Below are positions 45,478 through 55,021 of a DNA stretch of 64,000 nucleotides, one piece after another. Under the pieces are notes generated by a model. It searched no databases. It had not been told where the DNA came from and was given only the letters and a program-made list of their open reading frames with translations. The translations under genes were made by a program, and so were the position numbers. Origin of the DNA: Mesorhizobium loti (GTDB taxonomy: Bacteria > Pseudomonadota > Alphaproteobacteria > Rhizobiales > Rhizobiaceae); NCBI GenBank assembly GCA_002356515.1, contig AP017605.1, positions 7,053,020 through 7,117,019 on the forward strand. The letters run 5' to 3'. Within the stretch, counting starts at the first letter, position 1; each line of letters starts with the position of its first letter.

Positions 45478-46074
45478 TCAGTCCTTCGTTCCTGCGGCCG
45501 GCGGATCGTCCGCGATCCGGGCGTAGAGGTAGTGGTCCTGCCAGATGCCGTTGATCCTCAGATAGGATCTTAACAGTCCTTCGCGCCGGAATCCGGCTTT
45601 TTCAAGCACACGGATCGACCTGATATTGTCGGGAATACAGGCCGCCTCGATCCGGTGCAACCTCAGCGTATCGAAGGCGAAGCGGGCCACGACCTTGACC
45701 GCGTCGGTCATCAGGCCGCGGCCGCCGAAGCGCTCGCCGATCCAGTAGCCGACATGGCCGCTTTGCGAGACGCCATGGCGTATGTTGCCGAGCGTGATGC
45801 CGCCGGCCAGCTTGCCGCTCGATTTCTCGAAGATGAAGAAGGCGATCGCCGTTCCCTGCGCATAGTCTTCGCGGTAGCGGCTGATGCGCAGGCGCCATGC
45901 CGCGCGGTCGAGTTCATCGGGAGTCCAGCGCGGCTCCCACGGTTCCAGGAAGGCGCGGCTTTCGCCACGCAATATCGACCATTCCCGGAAGTCATTGGTG
46001 AATGGCACACGCAACGTGACGAGGTTGCCCTTCAGCGCCGGCAGGTCACGGCGAAAGAAAGGGAGCGCGAACAC
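45478..46074 (-). CDS. GNAT family N-acetyltransferase (RimJ-like)
   Basis: A 198-residue acetyltransferase. The acetyl-CoA loop appears as GERFGGRGLMTDA (Q/RxxGxG/A type) and the RimJ/RimL-like features as HRIEAACIPDNIRSIRVLEK and GFRREGLLRSYL. RimJ-type enzymes acetylate protein N-termini or small amines; the substrate here is unknown. The start is GTG 46072-46074, 14 bp after the M16 peptidase stop. The next gene, encoding the EAL protein, starts 2 bp after its stop. Confidence 0.9.
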   Translation of the reverse strand: MFALPFFRRDLPALKGNLVTLRVPFTNDFREWSILRGESRAFLEPWEPRWTPDELDRAAWRLRISRYREDYAQGTAIAFFIFEKSSGKLAGGITLGNIRHGVSQSGHVGYWIGERFGGRGLMTDAVKVVARFAFDTLRLHRIEAACIPDNIRSIRVLEKAGFRREGLLRSYLRINGIWQDHYLYARIADDPPAAGTKD

Positions 46075-46088
46075 GACGCTTGGGGGAC

Positions 46089-47381
46089 TTAGACGGCGAG
46101 CCTGCGGGCCGTGGTCTGCGTGCCCGGAAGCGAATCGAGGATCGCCTCATATGGTGCCAGCGTACCCACGGGCCCGACAGCGGTAAGCGTCGGCTTGGTC
46201 GAGAACATCCGCGACGACAGGTCGGTCAGCCGCTCCACCGTCAGCGCCGACAGGCGCTCCATCAATTCCTCCTTGGCGATGGGCCTGCCGAACAAAAGCA
46301 GTTGCCTTGCAATCTGCGAGGCGCGGCTGGCCGGGCTTTCGGCGGACATGATCAGCCCGGCGCGGTACTGGGCGCGCGCGCGGTCAAGTTCTTCCTGCAG
46401 GATGTTCTCGCCGGCCTTTTGCAATTCGTCGATGATGACAGGCACCAGTTCGGCGATGTCGCTCTGCCCGGTCGCGGCATGGACGCCGAAGATGCCGGTG
46501 TCGGAAAAGCCCCAATGGAACGCATAGACCGAGTAACACAGGCCGCGCTTCTCGCGGACTTCCTGGAACAGGCGCGATGACATGCCGCCGCCAAGGATCA
46601 TCGACAGCACCTGCGAGGCGTAGAAGTCGCGCACATGGTAGGCGCGGCCTTCGAAGCCAAGCACGATCTGCGCGTCCATCAGGTCGCGGTCCTCGCGGAA
46701 ATCGCCGCCGACATATTGCGCATATTGCGGGATGGTGCTGTCGGCCTTGCTGCGGAAGCCGCCAAGCTGCTTCTCGACCTCGCGCACGAAATTGTCGTGC
46801 TTGATGTCGCCGGCAGCGACGATCACCATCCGCTCGGCGCCATATTGGCGTTCGATGAAATCGTGCAATTGCTTCGAGGTGAAGGATTTGACGGTTTCCG
46901 GCGTGCCCAGGATCGAGCGGCCGATGGTCTGGTGGCGAAAGGCCGTCTCGGTGAAACGGTCGAAGACGATGTCGTCTGGCGTGTCGTGCGCGGCGCCGAT
47001 CTCCTGCAGGATCACATGCTGCTCGCGCTCGAGTTCCTGCGGGTCGAATTCGGACTCCTGCAGGATGTCGGCGAGAATATCCACTGCCAGCGGTACGTCA
47101 TCGCTGAGCACCCTGGCATAGTAGGAGGTGGTCTCGACGCTGGTGGCCGCGTTGATCTCGCCGCCGACATCCTCGATTTCCGAGGCGATTTCGAAGGCAC
47201 TCCGCCGCTTCGTACCCTTGAACGCCATGTGCTCGAGCAGATGGGCCATGCCATGCTCTTCGTCACGTTCATTGCGGGCGCCGGACTTGACCCAGGCCCC
47301 CAAGGCAACCGATTCGATACTTGGAAGGGTTTCGGTGGCGACTGTCAGGCCGTTCGACAGACGGCTTACCTCAACACCCAT
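46089..47381 (-). CDS. M16 family zinc peptidase (processing-peptidase-like)
   Basis: A 430-residue M16 peptidase resembling the beta subunit of the mitochondrial processing peptidase and rhizobial MppB/PepR proteins. The inverted zinc motif HLLEH is at 47-51, with the distal glutamate in REQHVILQEI near residue 120. SRLFQEVREKRGLCYSVYAF is the family C-terminal signature. No signal peptide, so it is probably cytoplasmic. It starts 14 bp after the thrC stop on the same strand, a pairing that is common in rhizobia. GNAT and EAL genes follow in the same direction. Confidence 0.93.
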   Translation of the reverse strand: MGVEVSRLSNGLTVATETLPSIESVALGAWVKSGARNERDEEHGMAHLLEHMAFKGTKRRSAFEIASEIEDVGGEINAATSVETTSYYARVLSDDVPLAVDILADILQESEFDPQELEREQHVILQEIGAAHDTPDDIVFDRFTETAFRHQTIGRSILGTPETVKSFTSKQLHDFIERQYGAERMVIVAAGDIKHDNFVREVEKQLGGFRSKADSTIPQYAQYVGGDFREDRDLMDAQIVLGFEGRAYHVRDFYASQVLSMILGGGMSSRLFQEVREKRGLCYSVYAFHWGFSDTGIFGVHAATGQSDIAELVPVIIDELQKAGENILQEELDRARAQYRAGLIMSAESPASRASQIARQLLLFGRPIAKEELMERLSALTVERLTDLSSRMFSTKPTLTAVGPVGTLAPYEAILDSLPGTQTTARRLAV

Positions 47382-47395
47382 ATGGCTCGTACTCC

Positions 47396-48793
47396 CTAAC
47401 GCGCCGCCCGCGCGCGGCGGCCGACGTAATCTTCCACCATTTTCAGGTCGGATGGAAGTACCGTGTATTTTTCCTCAAATGTCATCAATCCCCCTAGCCA
47501 TGCGGGCAGGGCCGGCGAGACCCCGCTGGCGGCCTCGACGGCGGCCGGGAACTTTGCCGGATGGGCGGTGCCCAGCACCACCATCGGCACCGCGCCTGCC
47601 GCCTTGCCCGCCGCGACATGCATAGCTGCCGCCGTGTGCGGATCGAGCAGGTAGTTGCTGGCCGCGAGCGTCGAGCGGATGGTGGCGGCGACCTCGTCCA
47701 TGGTGGCACGGCCGGCGTCGAATTCGGACCGCATCCCATTGATCTCGCGGGATTCTATGGTGAAGGCGCCGGACTGCTTCAGGCCGTCCATGTAGCGTCG
47801 CACGGTCGCTGCGTCGCGGTTCGAGGCCTCGAACAGAAGGCGTTCGAAATTCGATGATACCTGGATATCCATCGACGGCGAGGTGGTCGCAAAGACGCCC
47901 TTGGTGCGGTATTCGCCGGTCGCGAAGGTGCGGGCCAATATGTCGTTGTCGTTGGTGGCGATGACCAGCCGTTCGATCGGCAGGCCCATCTTCTTGGCGG
48001 CGTAGCCGGCGAAGATATCGCCGAAATTGCCGGTCGGCACGGTGAACGACACCGCCCGGTCAGGCGCGCCGAGCGACAGCGCCGAGGAGAAATAGTAGAC
48101 GATCTGGGCCATGATGCGCGCCCAGTTGATCGAATTGACCCCCGACAGCGCCACCCGGTCGCGGAAGGCGTGGTCGTTGAACATGTCCTTGAGCAGGCCC
48201 TGGCAGTCGTCGAAATTGCCCTCGATCGCCAGCGCATGGACGTTCTCGGCCTTCGACGTCGTCATCTGCCGCTGCTGCACCGGCGAAACGCGGCCATGCG
48301 GGAACAGGATGAAGATGTCGGTGCGGCTGCGTCCGGCAAAGGCGTCGATGGCCGCGCCACCAGTGTCGCCTGACGTGGCGCCGACGATGGTGGCGTGCTG
48401 ATCGCGTTCGGCAAGCACATGGTCCATCAGCCGGGCGAGCAACTGCATCGCCACATCCTTGAACGCCAGCGTCGGCCCGTGGAAGAGTTCGAGGACGAAA
48501 GTGTTGGGGCCGGTCTGGACCAGCGGGCAGACGGCTTCGTGGCGGAAGGTGGCATAGGCTTCGCGCACCAGGCGTTCGAAGACCGGCGCCGCGATTTCAC
48601 CGCCAAGGAACGGCGTCAGCACGCGGATCGCGAGATCGGGATAGGCAAGGCCACGCATGGCGCGGATCTCGGATGGCGAAAACTGCGGCCACTCGCGCGG
48701 CACGTAAAGCCCGCCATCGCGCGCCAGCCCCGCCAGCACGGCGTCGGAAAATCCAAGCGCGGGTGCTTCCCCGCGCGTACTCACATATTGCAT
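47396..48793 (-). CDS. thrC: Threonine synthase
   Basis: ThrC converts O-phosphohomoserine to threonine with PLP. The 465-residue enzyme is of the long (ThrC1) type. It has GPTLAFKDVAMQLLARLMDH with the PLP lysine, the phosphate-binding GATSGDTGGAAI, NSINWARIMAQIVYYF and VPTGNFGDIFAGYAAKKMG. ATG 48791-48793 is standard. The homoserine kinase gene lies 9 kb upstream on the other strand, so the pathway genes are split. Upstream (48794-48923) is the divergent control region with a lipoprotein gene. Confidence 0.96.
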   Translation of the reverse strand: MQYVSTRGEAPALGFSDAVLAGLARDGGLYVPREWPQFSPSEIRAMRGLAYPDLAIRVLTPFLGGEIAAPVFERLVREAYATFRHEAVCPLVQTGPNTFVLELFHGPTLAFKDVAMQLLARLMDHVLAERDQHATIVGATSGDTGGAAIDAFAGRSRTDIFILFPHGRVSPVQQRQMTTSKAENVHALAIEGNFDDCQGLLKDMFNDHAFRDRVALSGVNSINWARIMAQIVYYFSSALSLGAPDRAVSFTVPTGNFGDIFAGYAAKKMGLPIERLVIATNDNDILARTFATGEYRTKGVFATTSPSMDIQVSSNFERLLFEASNRDAATVRRYMDGLKQSGAFTIESREINGMRSEFDAGRATMDEVAATIRSTLAASNYLLDPHTAAAMHVAAGKAAGAVPMVVLGTAHPAKFPAAVEAASGVSPALPAWLGGLMTFEEKYTVLPSDLKMVEDYVGRRARAAR

Positions 48794-48923
48794 GTCTCAG
48801 TCCCGTTGCCGCTTGGCTTTTCCGTTCACCACAAGGTGGTTAATTTCTGTGCCGGCTCCAGTCGCATTTTTGCCGCGCCGTTGATATACGTCACCAGCTT
48901 TACGAGAGGGAAGTGGGAGTTTC

Positions 48924-49652
48924 ATGGCGTTTCGTACATCAAGTGGTCGCTTTTTGGCGGGTCTTGCGCTCACCGGCTTTATGCTCGCCGCCGCCGGCTG
49001 CCAATCGGGCGACAATGGCATCCTTAACCTCGGTTTCGGCAAGAAAGACCCAACGGCGCCACCGCCGCCGCAGGATCCCAAGATTCTGGCCAGCCAGCTG
49101 AACGCCTATTGCCCGAGGGTGACGGTGCGCGACGGTACGGCCTTCTTCAATACCTATGTCAACGAGGTCAAGAAGCCCAAGCCGAAGCTCAAGAAGACCG
49201 GCGACGCCGAGGCGGATGCGGCTGCCCAGGCCGCGGCTGACGCCGCCGCTGCCACTCCGCCCGACGATTCGGCGAGGATCATTTACCAGGCCTCGATTGC
49301 CGACGTGACCCGCGATTGCAGCCGCGCCGACGGCCAGCTGACGATGAAGATCGCGGTCGCCGGCAAGATCGTTCCAGGACCGAAGTTCACACCCGGCACC
49401 ATCACCATGCCGATCCGCACGGCGGTGATGCACGGCACCGATGTGCTGTATTCGCAGATTCACCAGTATCAGGTTCAGGTCACCGATCCCTCGGTCGCCA
49501 CCCAGTTCGTCTTCACCGATTCCAATGTCGTCGTGCCGGCACCGACGGCGCAGGACTATCAGGCCTATGCCGGCTATGACGAAACGGCGCCGAAGGCGAC
49601 GACCGACAAGCCGAAGAAGACCCATAGAAAAAGGGCCGCCGCGACAAACTGA
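48924..49652 (+). CDS. Hypothetical lipoprotein
   Basis: A 242-residue envelope protein with a lipobox LAAAGC (Cys26). A proline-rich linker leads to a domain containing NAYCPRVTVRDGTAFFNTYV and DVTRDCSRADGQLTMKIAVAG, with two more cysteines. An Ala-rich acidic helix lies between them, and the tail is Lys/Arg-rich. I have seen this type only as a conserved rhizobial hypothetical. It is likely an outer-membrane lipoprotein facing the periplasm. GAGGGAAG precedes the ATG by about 10 bases. Convergent with the HAD gene. Confidence 0.72.
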   Translation: MAFRTSSGRFLAGLALTGFMLAAAGCQSGDNGILNLGFGKKDPTAPPPPQDPKILASQLNAYCPRVTVRDGTAFFNTYVNEVKKPKPKLKKTGDAEADAAAQAAADAAAATPPDDSARIIYQASIADVTRDCSRADGQLTMKIAVAGKIVPGPKFTPGTITMPIRTAVMHGTDVLYSQIHQYQVQVTDPSVATQFVFTDSNVVVPAPTAQDYQAYAGYDETAPKATTDKPKKTHRKRAAATN

Positions 49653-49694
49653 GCGGTCATCGAAAGAGCGTGCGTCCGGCCGGGCGCGCGCGTC

Positions 49695-50384
49695 TCAGGC
49701 GTCGGCCGACCATTCCGACAGCGCCGCGATCACGCTTTTCAGCTCGGCCCAGCGGCGGATCACCGTCTCGGCACCGGCTTCGGTCAGCGCGTCGGCATGG
49801 CCGGGATAGCTGTGGCTGGCGCCGGTGAAGCCGATCACACGCATGCCGGCTGCCCTGGCGCCGGTGACGCCGTGCACGGAATCCTCGATGACGAAGGTGT
49901 TGGCCGGGTTCGCGCCGAGTTTTTCCGCCGCGAGCAGGAAGACGTCGGGGGCAGGCTTGGTCTTTTTGCTTGGTATTTCCAGCGCCGAGAAGATGCGGCC
50001 GGCGAAAAACGGCAGCAGATGCACTTTCTCCAGCATGAATTCTATCCGCTCCGAGCGTGAGTTGGAGCAGACGCAGCGTTGCGCCGTGACCGAGGCGACC
50101 GCTTCGCGCACACCCTCTATGGCACGCACATCGCTGCGCAGTTTCCGGTCGACGAGCTCTTCGGCGCGGTCGATCAGCGACGCCTGGAACGGAATTTTGG
50201 ACTTCTCCTCGATCCGCAGCAGGATGTCCTTGAACGTCAGGCCCGCATAGGTCTCGGCGACCTCCTCGGCGGAGATTTCATATCCGGCCAGCGTTATCAG
50301 CTCAGCCTCGACCCGCGCGGCGATGATTTCGGAATCGACGAGCACGCCGTCGCAATCGAAGATGACAAGGTCTGGCTGGGGCAT
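49695..50384 (-). CDS. HAD family hydrolase (phosphoglycolate phosphatase-like)
   Basis: A 229-residue HAD phosphatase of the beta-phosphoglucomutase/Gph group. Motif I is FDCDGVLVDSE (both aspartates present), motif II is CSNSR, the lysine lies in SKKTKPAPDVFLLA and motif III/IV is FVIEDSVHGVTGARAAG. The substrate is a small phosphorylated metabolite, not determinable here. ATG 50382-50384 begins two codons after the region that would otherwise use TTG 50399. It is divergent from ccrM with 178 bp between starts. Confidence 0.88.
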   Translation of the reverse strand: MPQPDLVIFDCDGVLVDSEIIAARVEAELITLAGYEISAEEVAETYAGLTFKDILLRIEEKSKIPFQASLIDRAEELVDRKLRSDVRAIEGVREAVASVTAQRCVCSNSRSERIEFMLEKVHLLPFFAGRIFSALEIPSKKTKPAPDVFLLAAEKLGANPANTFVIEDSVHGVTGARAAGMRVIGFTGASHSYPGHADALTEAGAETVIRRWAELKSVIAALSEWSADA

Positions 50385-50535
50385 GGGGATCCGGGACAAG
50401 GAGGATGGGGGCTGACCTCTATGGGATCAGGCGGGGGCGGCATACACCAACGGTCCCGCCTTCGCAAACGGAGCGAGCGATTCCTTCGACCTTCACCGAA
50501 TATTTACGCTGATCGGTAACCATAACGGGGAGTAA

Positions 50536-51696
<1,161 letters not shown>

Positions 51697-51736
51697 CCCC
51701 CTGCCGGATTATCGCGTATCACGTTAAATCGAAATC

Positions 51737-52375
51737 TCAGGGGATCGCCGCAAGCGATTCGGATCGCGCCTTAATTCCAAAGCGCTCAAGATCTGCTTGA
51801 AGCGTCTTGGCATCGGTGAACAACACGGCTTGCCAGCCGGCCACCTTAGCGCCGTCGACATTCTTCTGGCTGTCGTCGATGAACAGCGTCGCCGATGGTT
51901 CGAGCCCGAACGCAGCCACGTGATGATCGTAAATGTCACGGTCCGGCTTGATCTTGCCGATCTCGCCGGAGATGGTCACGCCGCGTGGACGATTGAGGAA
52001 ATCGAAGCGTTTGCGGGCTTCCGCCAAAGTGTCGGCGGCGAAGTTGGTCAGCATGGTCACATCATGGCCGCTCTCGATCAGGCCGAGCATGATAGCGACG
52101 CTGTCATCATAGGCGTGCGGTACCATTTCGTGCCAGTGGCGGCGGAAATTGCGGATGTTTTCCGCGTGATCGGGATGGGCGGCGATCAGCAGTGCCTCGG
52201 CCTCTTCCCATGTCCGGCCGCGGTCCTGCTCGATATTCCAGTCATGCGTACAGACATTGTCGAAAAACCACTTTCTCTCTTCGGCATCCGGAATGAGGCG
52301 GCTGAATGGGATGTTGGGATCGTAATGGATCAGCACCTTGCCGATGTCGAAAACGATGTGGCGGATCTCGGTCAT
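51737..52375 (-). CDS. HAD family hydrolase (YihX-like)
   Basis: A 212-residue HAD-superfamily protein. Motif I reads VFDIGKVLIHYD: the nucleophile Asp10 is present but the second aspartate is glycine. This is also seen in YihX-type members (DLGNV), so it need not mean inactivity. TNFAADT, the lysine in IGKIKPDRDIYDHH and FIDDSQKNV complete the motif set. The substrate is unknown; YihX dephosphorylates glucose 1-phosphate. It starts 9 bp after the mutY stop on the same strand and is likely coupled to it. Confidence 0.88.
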   Translation of the reverse strand: MTEIRHIVFDIGKVLIHYDPNIPFSRLIPDAEERKWFFDNVCTHDWNIEQDRGRTWEEAEALLIAAHPDHAENIRNFRRHWHEMVPHAYDDSVAIMLGLIESGHDVTMLTNFAADTLAEARKRFDFLNRPRGVTISGEIGKIKPDRDIYDHHVAAFGLEPSATLFIDDSQKNVDGAKVAGWQAVLFTDAKTLQADLERFGIKARSESLAAIP

Positions 52376-52384
52376 GAAGCCTCT

Positions 52385-53503
52385 TCAATGCGGGCGTTGC
52401 TTTTTCGTCGCGCCGGGTATCGCAGCCTCGATTGCCTTTTTCATGACAGTCGGCAGGGCCTCCCCGGAAATCTCCCGGGCGGGTGACCAGAAATGCCCTG
52501 CCGGCGCATCGCCTTTGATGTGGGCGCGAAAGACTTCGAGCTCGAGTGCGAAATGGGTGAAGACATGCGTGATTGTCCCGGCACGCCGCCAGTCGCCGGG
52601 AAAGGGCGCCGCCGCCTGCGTGGTGGCTCCGTCCGCCCGCGCCGTCCAGGCCGTTGTCGGCACCTCGGTCATGCCGCCGAGCAAACCTTTCTCGGGCCGT
52701 TTGCGCAGAAGAATGGCGCCGTCCTCCCGCACGGCGACGAAAGCGGCACCGCGCCGCTGCGGCTTGTCGGCTTTTGGCAGCCGCACCGGGAAATTTTCCG
52801 GATCACCTGAGACGACGGCGCTGCAGTCCTCGCGCAGCGGACACAGCATGCAGCGCGGTCGGCGCGGCGTGCAGATTGTGGCGCCGAGATCCATCATCGC
52901 CTGGGCGAAGTCACCTGGCCTTGCCGCCGGCACCATGGCCTCGACATGGGCACGTATCTCGGGCTTGGCTTCGATGAGTGGCGTCGTGATCGAGAACAGC
53001 CTCGATATGACGCGTTCGACATTGCCGTCGACAACGGCGGCGGGACGGTCGAAGGCAATCGCGGTAATGGCCGCCGACGTATAGGCGCCGATGCCGGGCA
53101 GGTCTCTCAAACCGGCCTCGGTATCGGGAAACCGGCCACCACGCGCCGCCACCAGATCGGCGCAGGCCTTGAGGTTGCGGGCGCGGGAGTAGTAACCCAG
53201 CCCCGCCCATGCCTTCATCACGTCCTCGGTCGGCGCCGCGGCCAGCGCTTCGACATCGGGCCATTTCTCGACAAAGGCGCGAAAATAGGATTTCACCGCC
53301 TCGACGGTGGTCTGCTGCAGCATGACTTCGGACAGCCAGATGCGGTAGGGATTCGGTCGCACGCCGCGTGCATGGTCGGGCGGGCTCACGCGCCACGGCA
53401 GTTCGCGATGATGCACGTCGTACCAGGCAAGCAGGCGCGACGCGGTATCGTCCGGGATTGCCTTGCGTGTCTGGGCCTTGCGGGTCTGGTCTGCTGGTGC
53501 CAT
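52385..53503 (-). CDS. mutY: A/G-specific adenine glycosylase
   Basis: MutY removes adenine mispaired with 8-oxoguanine. The 372-residue enzyme has Glu59 in WLSEVMLQQT, the helix-hairpin-helix LPGIGAYTSAAI, catalytic Asp159 in VVDGNVERV and the [4Fe-4S] cysteines 211, 218, 221 and 227. A C-terminal NUDIX-like domain (about 250-360) for 8-oxoguanine recognition is also present. ATG 53501-53503 is chosen; the frame extends upstream through the divergent promoter region but without homology. It is divergent from the DUF721 gene by 53 bp. Confidence 0.96.
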   Translation of the reverse strand: MAPADQTRKAQTRKAIPDDTASRLLAWYDVHHRELPWRVSPPDHARGVRPNPYRIWLSEVMLQQTTVEAVKSYFRAFVEKWPDVEALAAAPTEDVMKAWAGLGYYSRARNLKACADLVAARGGRFPDTEAGLRDLPGIGAYTSAAITAIAFDRPAAVVDGNVERVISRLFSITTPLIEAKPEIRAHVEAMVPAARPGDFAQAMMDLGATICTPRRPRCMLCPLREDCSAVVSGDPENFPVRLPKADKPQRRGAAFVAVREDGAILLRKRPEKGLLGGMTEVPTTAWTARADGATTQAAAPFPGDWRRAGTITHVFTHFALELEVFRAHIKGDAPAGHFWSPAREISGEALPTVMKKAIEAAIPGATKKQRPH

Positions 53504-53556
53504 TGATCGTGTATTGGCCTGGCCGGTATAGCTGGGGTCGTGGCTGGAGAACGTAC

Positions 53557-54066
53557 ATGGCAGGGAGAACGCCCTACGGCAATCCCGTCCCGGTGAGCGA
53601 TCTTGCGACCAAAATCCTCGATCCGGTGCTGCGCAAGCGGGCAGGCATCTCGATTGGTCTCGTCCAGTCCTGGGAAGAGATTGCGGGACCGCGCCTTGCC
53701 AGCCGCTCGCGGCCCGAAAAGATCCAGTGGCCGCGCCGCCTGCATGAGGACGATCCATTCGAGCCGGCGGTGCTGGTTATCGCCTGCGAGGGCATGGCCG
53801 CACTTCACCTGCAGCACGAAACCGGTGAGATCATCAACCGGGTGAACGCGTTCCTCGGCTTTACGGCAATAGGCCGCATCAGGATCGTGCAAAAACCGGT
53901 GACCGCGGACAAAGGACGGCCTAAACCGACCTTCAGGCCTTTGACGGCGGCGGAGCAGACGAAGTTGTCCAGCACTGTCGAACTGATCGAGGATGATGGG
54001 CTGCGCGCCTCGCTGGAAAGGCTTGGCGCAACCATTTTGGGTGAAAGGAAGTCAAAAACCCCTTGA
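53557..54066 (+). CDS. DUF721 (DciA-like) family protein
   Basis: A 169-residue soluble basic protein of the DUF721 family, which includes DciA, the helicase loader or operator of many bacteria lacking DnaC. Visible features are SWEEIAGPRLASRSRPEKIQ and LVIACEGMAALHLQHETGEI, which match the KH-like DUF721 domain (about 15-110). A charged C-terminal region follows. The ATG 53557 is chosen, and GGAGA lies upstream. Gene order mutY, DUF721, DsbA-like, smc is conserved in rhizobia to my knowledge. The DciA role is inferred from family. Confidence 0.85.
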   Translation: MAGRTPYGNPVPVSDLATKILDPVLRKRAGISIGLVQSWEEIAGPRLASRSRPEKIQWPRRLHEDDPFEPAVLVIACEGMAALHLQHETGEIINRVNAFLGFTAIGRIRIVQKPVTADKGRPKPTFRPLTAAEQTKLSSTVELIEDDGLRASLERLGATILGERKSKTP

Positions 54067-54220
54067 AGACAGTCATGGATTTGTCGTCAACATCTCGCAT
54101 TCGTGATCGCCTCCGTCAGGTTTCACGATTGGATTGGGGATGGAGATGCCTTAATTCGCGCCAACTCTCGCCTTTTCGTGCCTTTGCATTGCAAAATTCA
54201 ACCCTTGTCAGGTGATTCGT

Positions 54221-54964
54221 ATGAACCGTCCTTTGTTCGGCAAAAGTCTGTCTCGCAGAAACGTCCTGTCTTCGCTGGCCGCCATTCCGGCGGTGGCCCT
54301 GCTCGCCGCCTGCAGCGACTCCGGCGAACAGGCCAAGGCAGCGGATGTGAAGCCCGCCGACCCGGCGGCTCCCGCAAAGCCGGCCACGCCGGCTGCCGTC
54401 CAGGTTCCCGAGTCCCAGGGCAACGTGGACATGGCGGAACTGCTGAAGCCGGGCGCGCTGCCTGACAAGCAGCTCGGCAAGGATGACGCCAAGGTCACCA
54501 TCGTCGAATACGCCTCGATGACCTGTCCGCACTGCGCGCATTTCGCCGCAACCACCTTCCCGGACCTGAAGAAGAAGTATATCGACACCGGCAAGGCGCG
54601 CTATATCCTGCGCGAATTCCCGTTCGATCCGAGCGCGGAAGCCGGTTTCATGCTGGCACGCTGCGCCAAGGATAACTATTTCCCGATGGTGGACGTGCTG
54701 TTTGCGCAGCAGGCGAACTGGGTTGGCGTGTCGAACACGAAGGATGCGCTGCTGCAAATCTCGAAGCTCGCCGGTTTTACACAGGAGTCCTTCGAGGCCT
54801 GCTTGACGGACCAGAAACTTCTGGACGATGTGAGATCGGTCCAGAAGCGCGGCGCCAATGAATTCAAGGTCGACTCGACACCGACCTTCTTCATCAACGG
54901 TAAGACCTACAAAGGGGCGATGTCGATTGAGGAAATGTCGGCCATCATCGACCCTCTGCTCTGA
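54221..54964 (+). CDS. DsbA-family thioredoxin-fold lipoprotein
   Basis: A 247-residue exported thiol protein. The N-terminus has a twin-arginine-like SRRNVL followed by a hydrophobic stretch and the lipobox LLAAC (Cys31), so it is both a candidate Tat substrate and a lipoprotein. After a Pro/Ala-rich linker (40-65) comes a DsbA-like domain with the active site CPHC (102-105) and the cis-proline region STPTFFINGK. It may oxidise or isomerise disulfides in the periplasm. ATG 54221 is preferred to GTG 54212 because of AGGTG spacing. smc follows after 57 bp. Confidence 0.9.
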   Translation: MNRPLFGKSLSRRNVLSSLAAIPAVALLAACSDSGEQAKAADVKPADPAAPAKPATPAAVQVPESQGNVDMAELLKPGALPDKQLGKDDAKVTIVEYASMTCPHCAHFAATTFPDLKKKYIDTGKARYILREFPFDPSAEAGFMLARCAKDNYFPMVDVLFAQQANWVGVSNTKDALLQISKLAGFTQESFEACLTDQKLLDDVRSVQKRGANEFKVDSTPTFFINGKTYKGAMSIEEMSAIIDPLL

Positions 54965-55021
54965 CATCAGGTCAGCGCTGAAGCGGCAGCGTTTCGGCGC
55001 TCGCCTTTATGGGGCGCGTGA

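Noticed and set aside
50479..50526. Possible CtrA half-site (TAACCAT) and GANTC site upstream of ccrM
   Set aside because: CtrA control of ccrM is known in Caulobacter, but here only one half-site and one GATTC are visible and the spacing to a second TTAA is wrong. This is too weak to call as a regulatory site.
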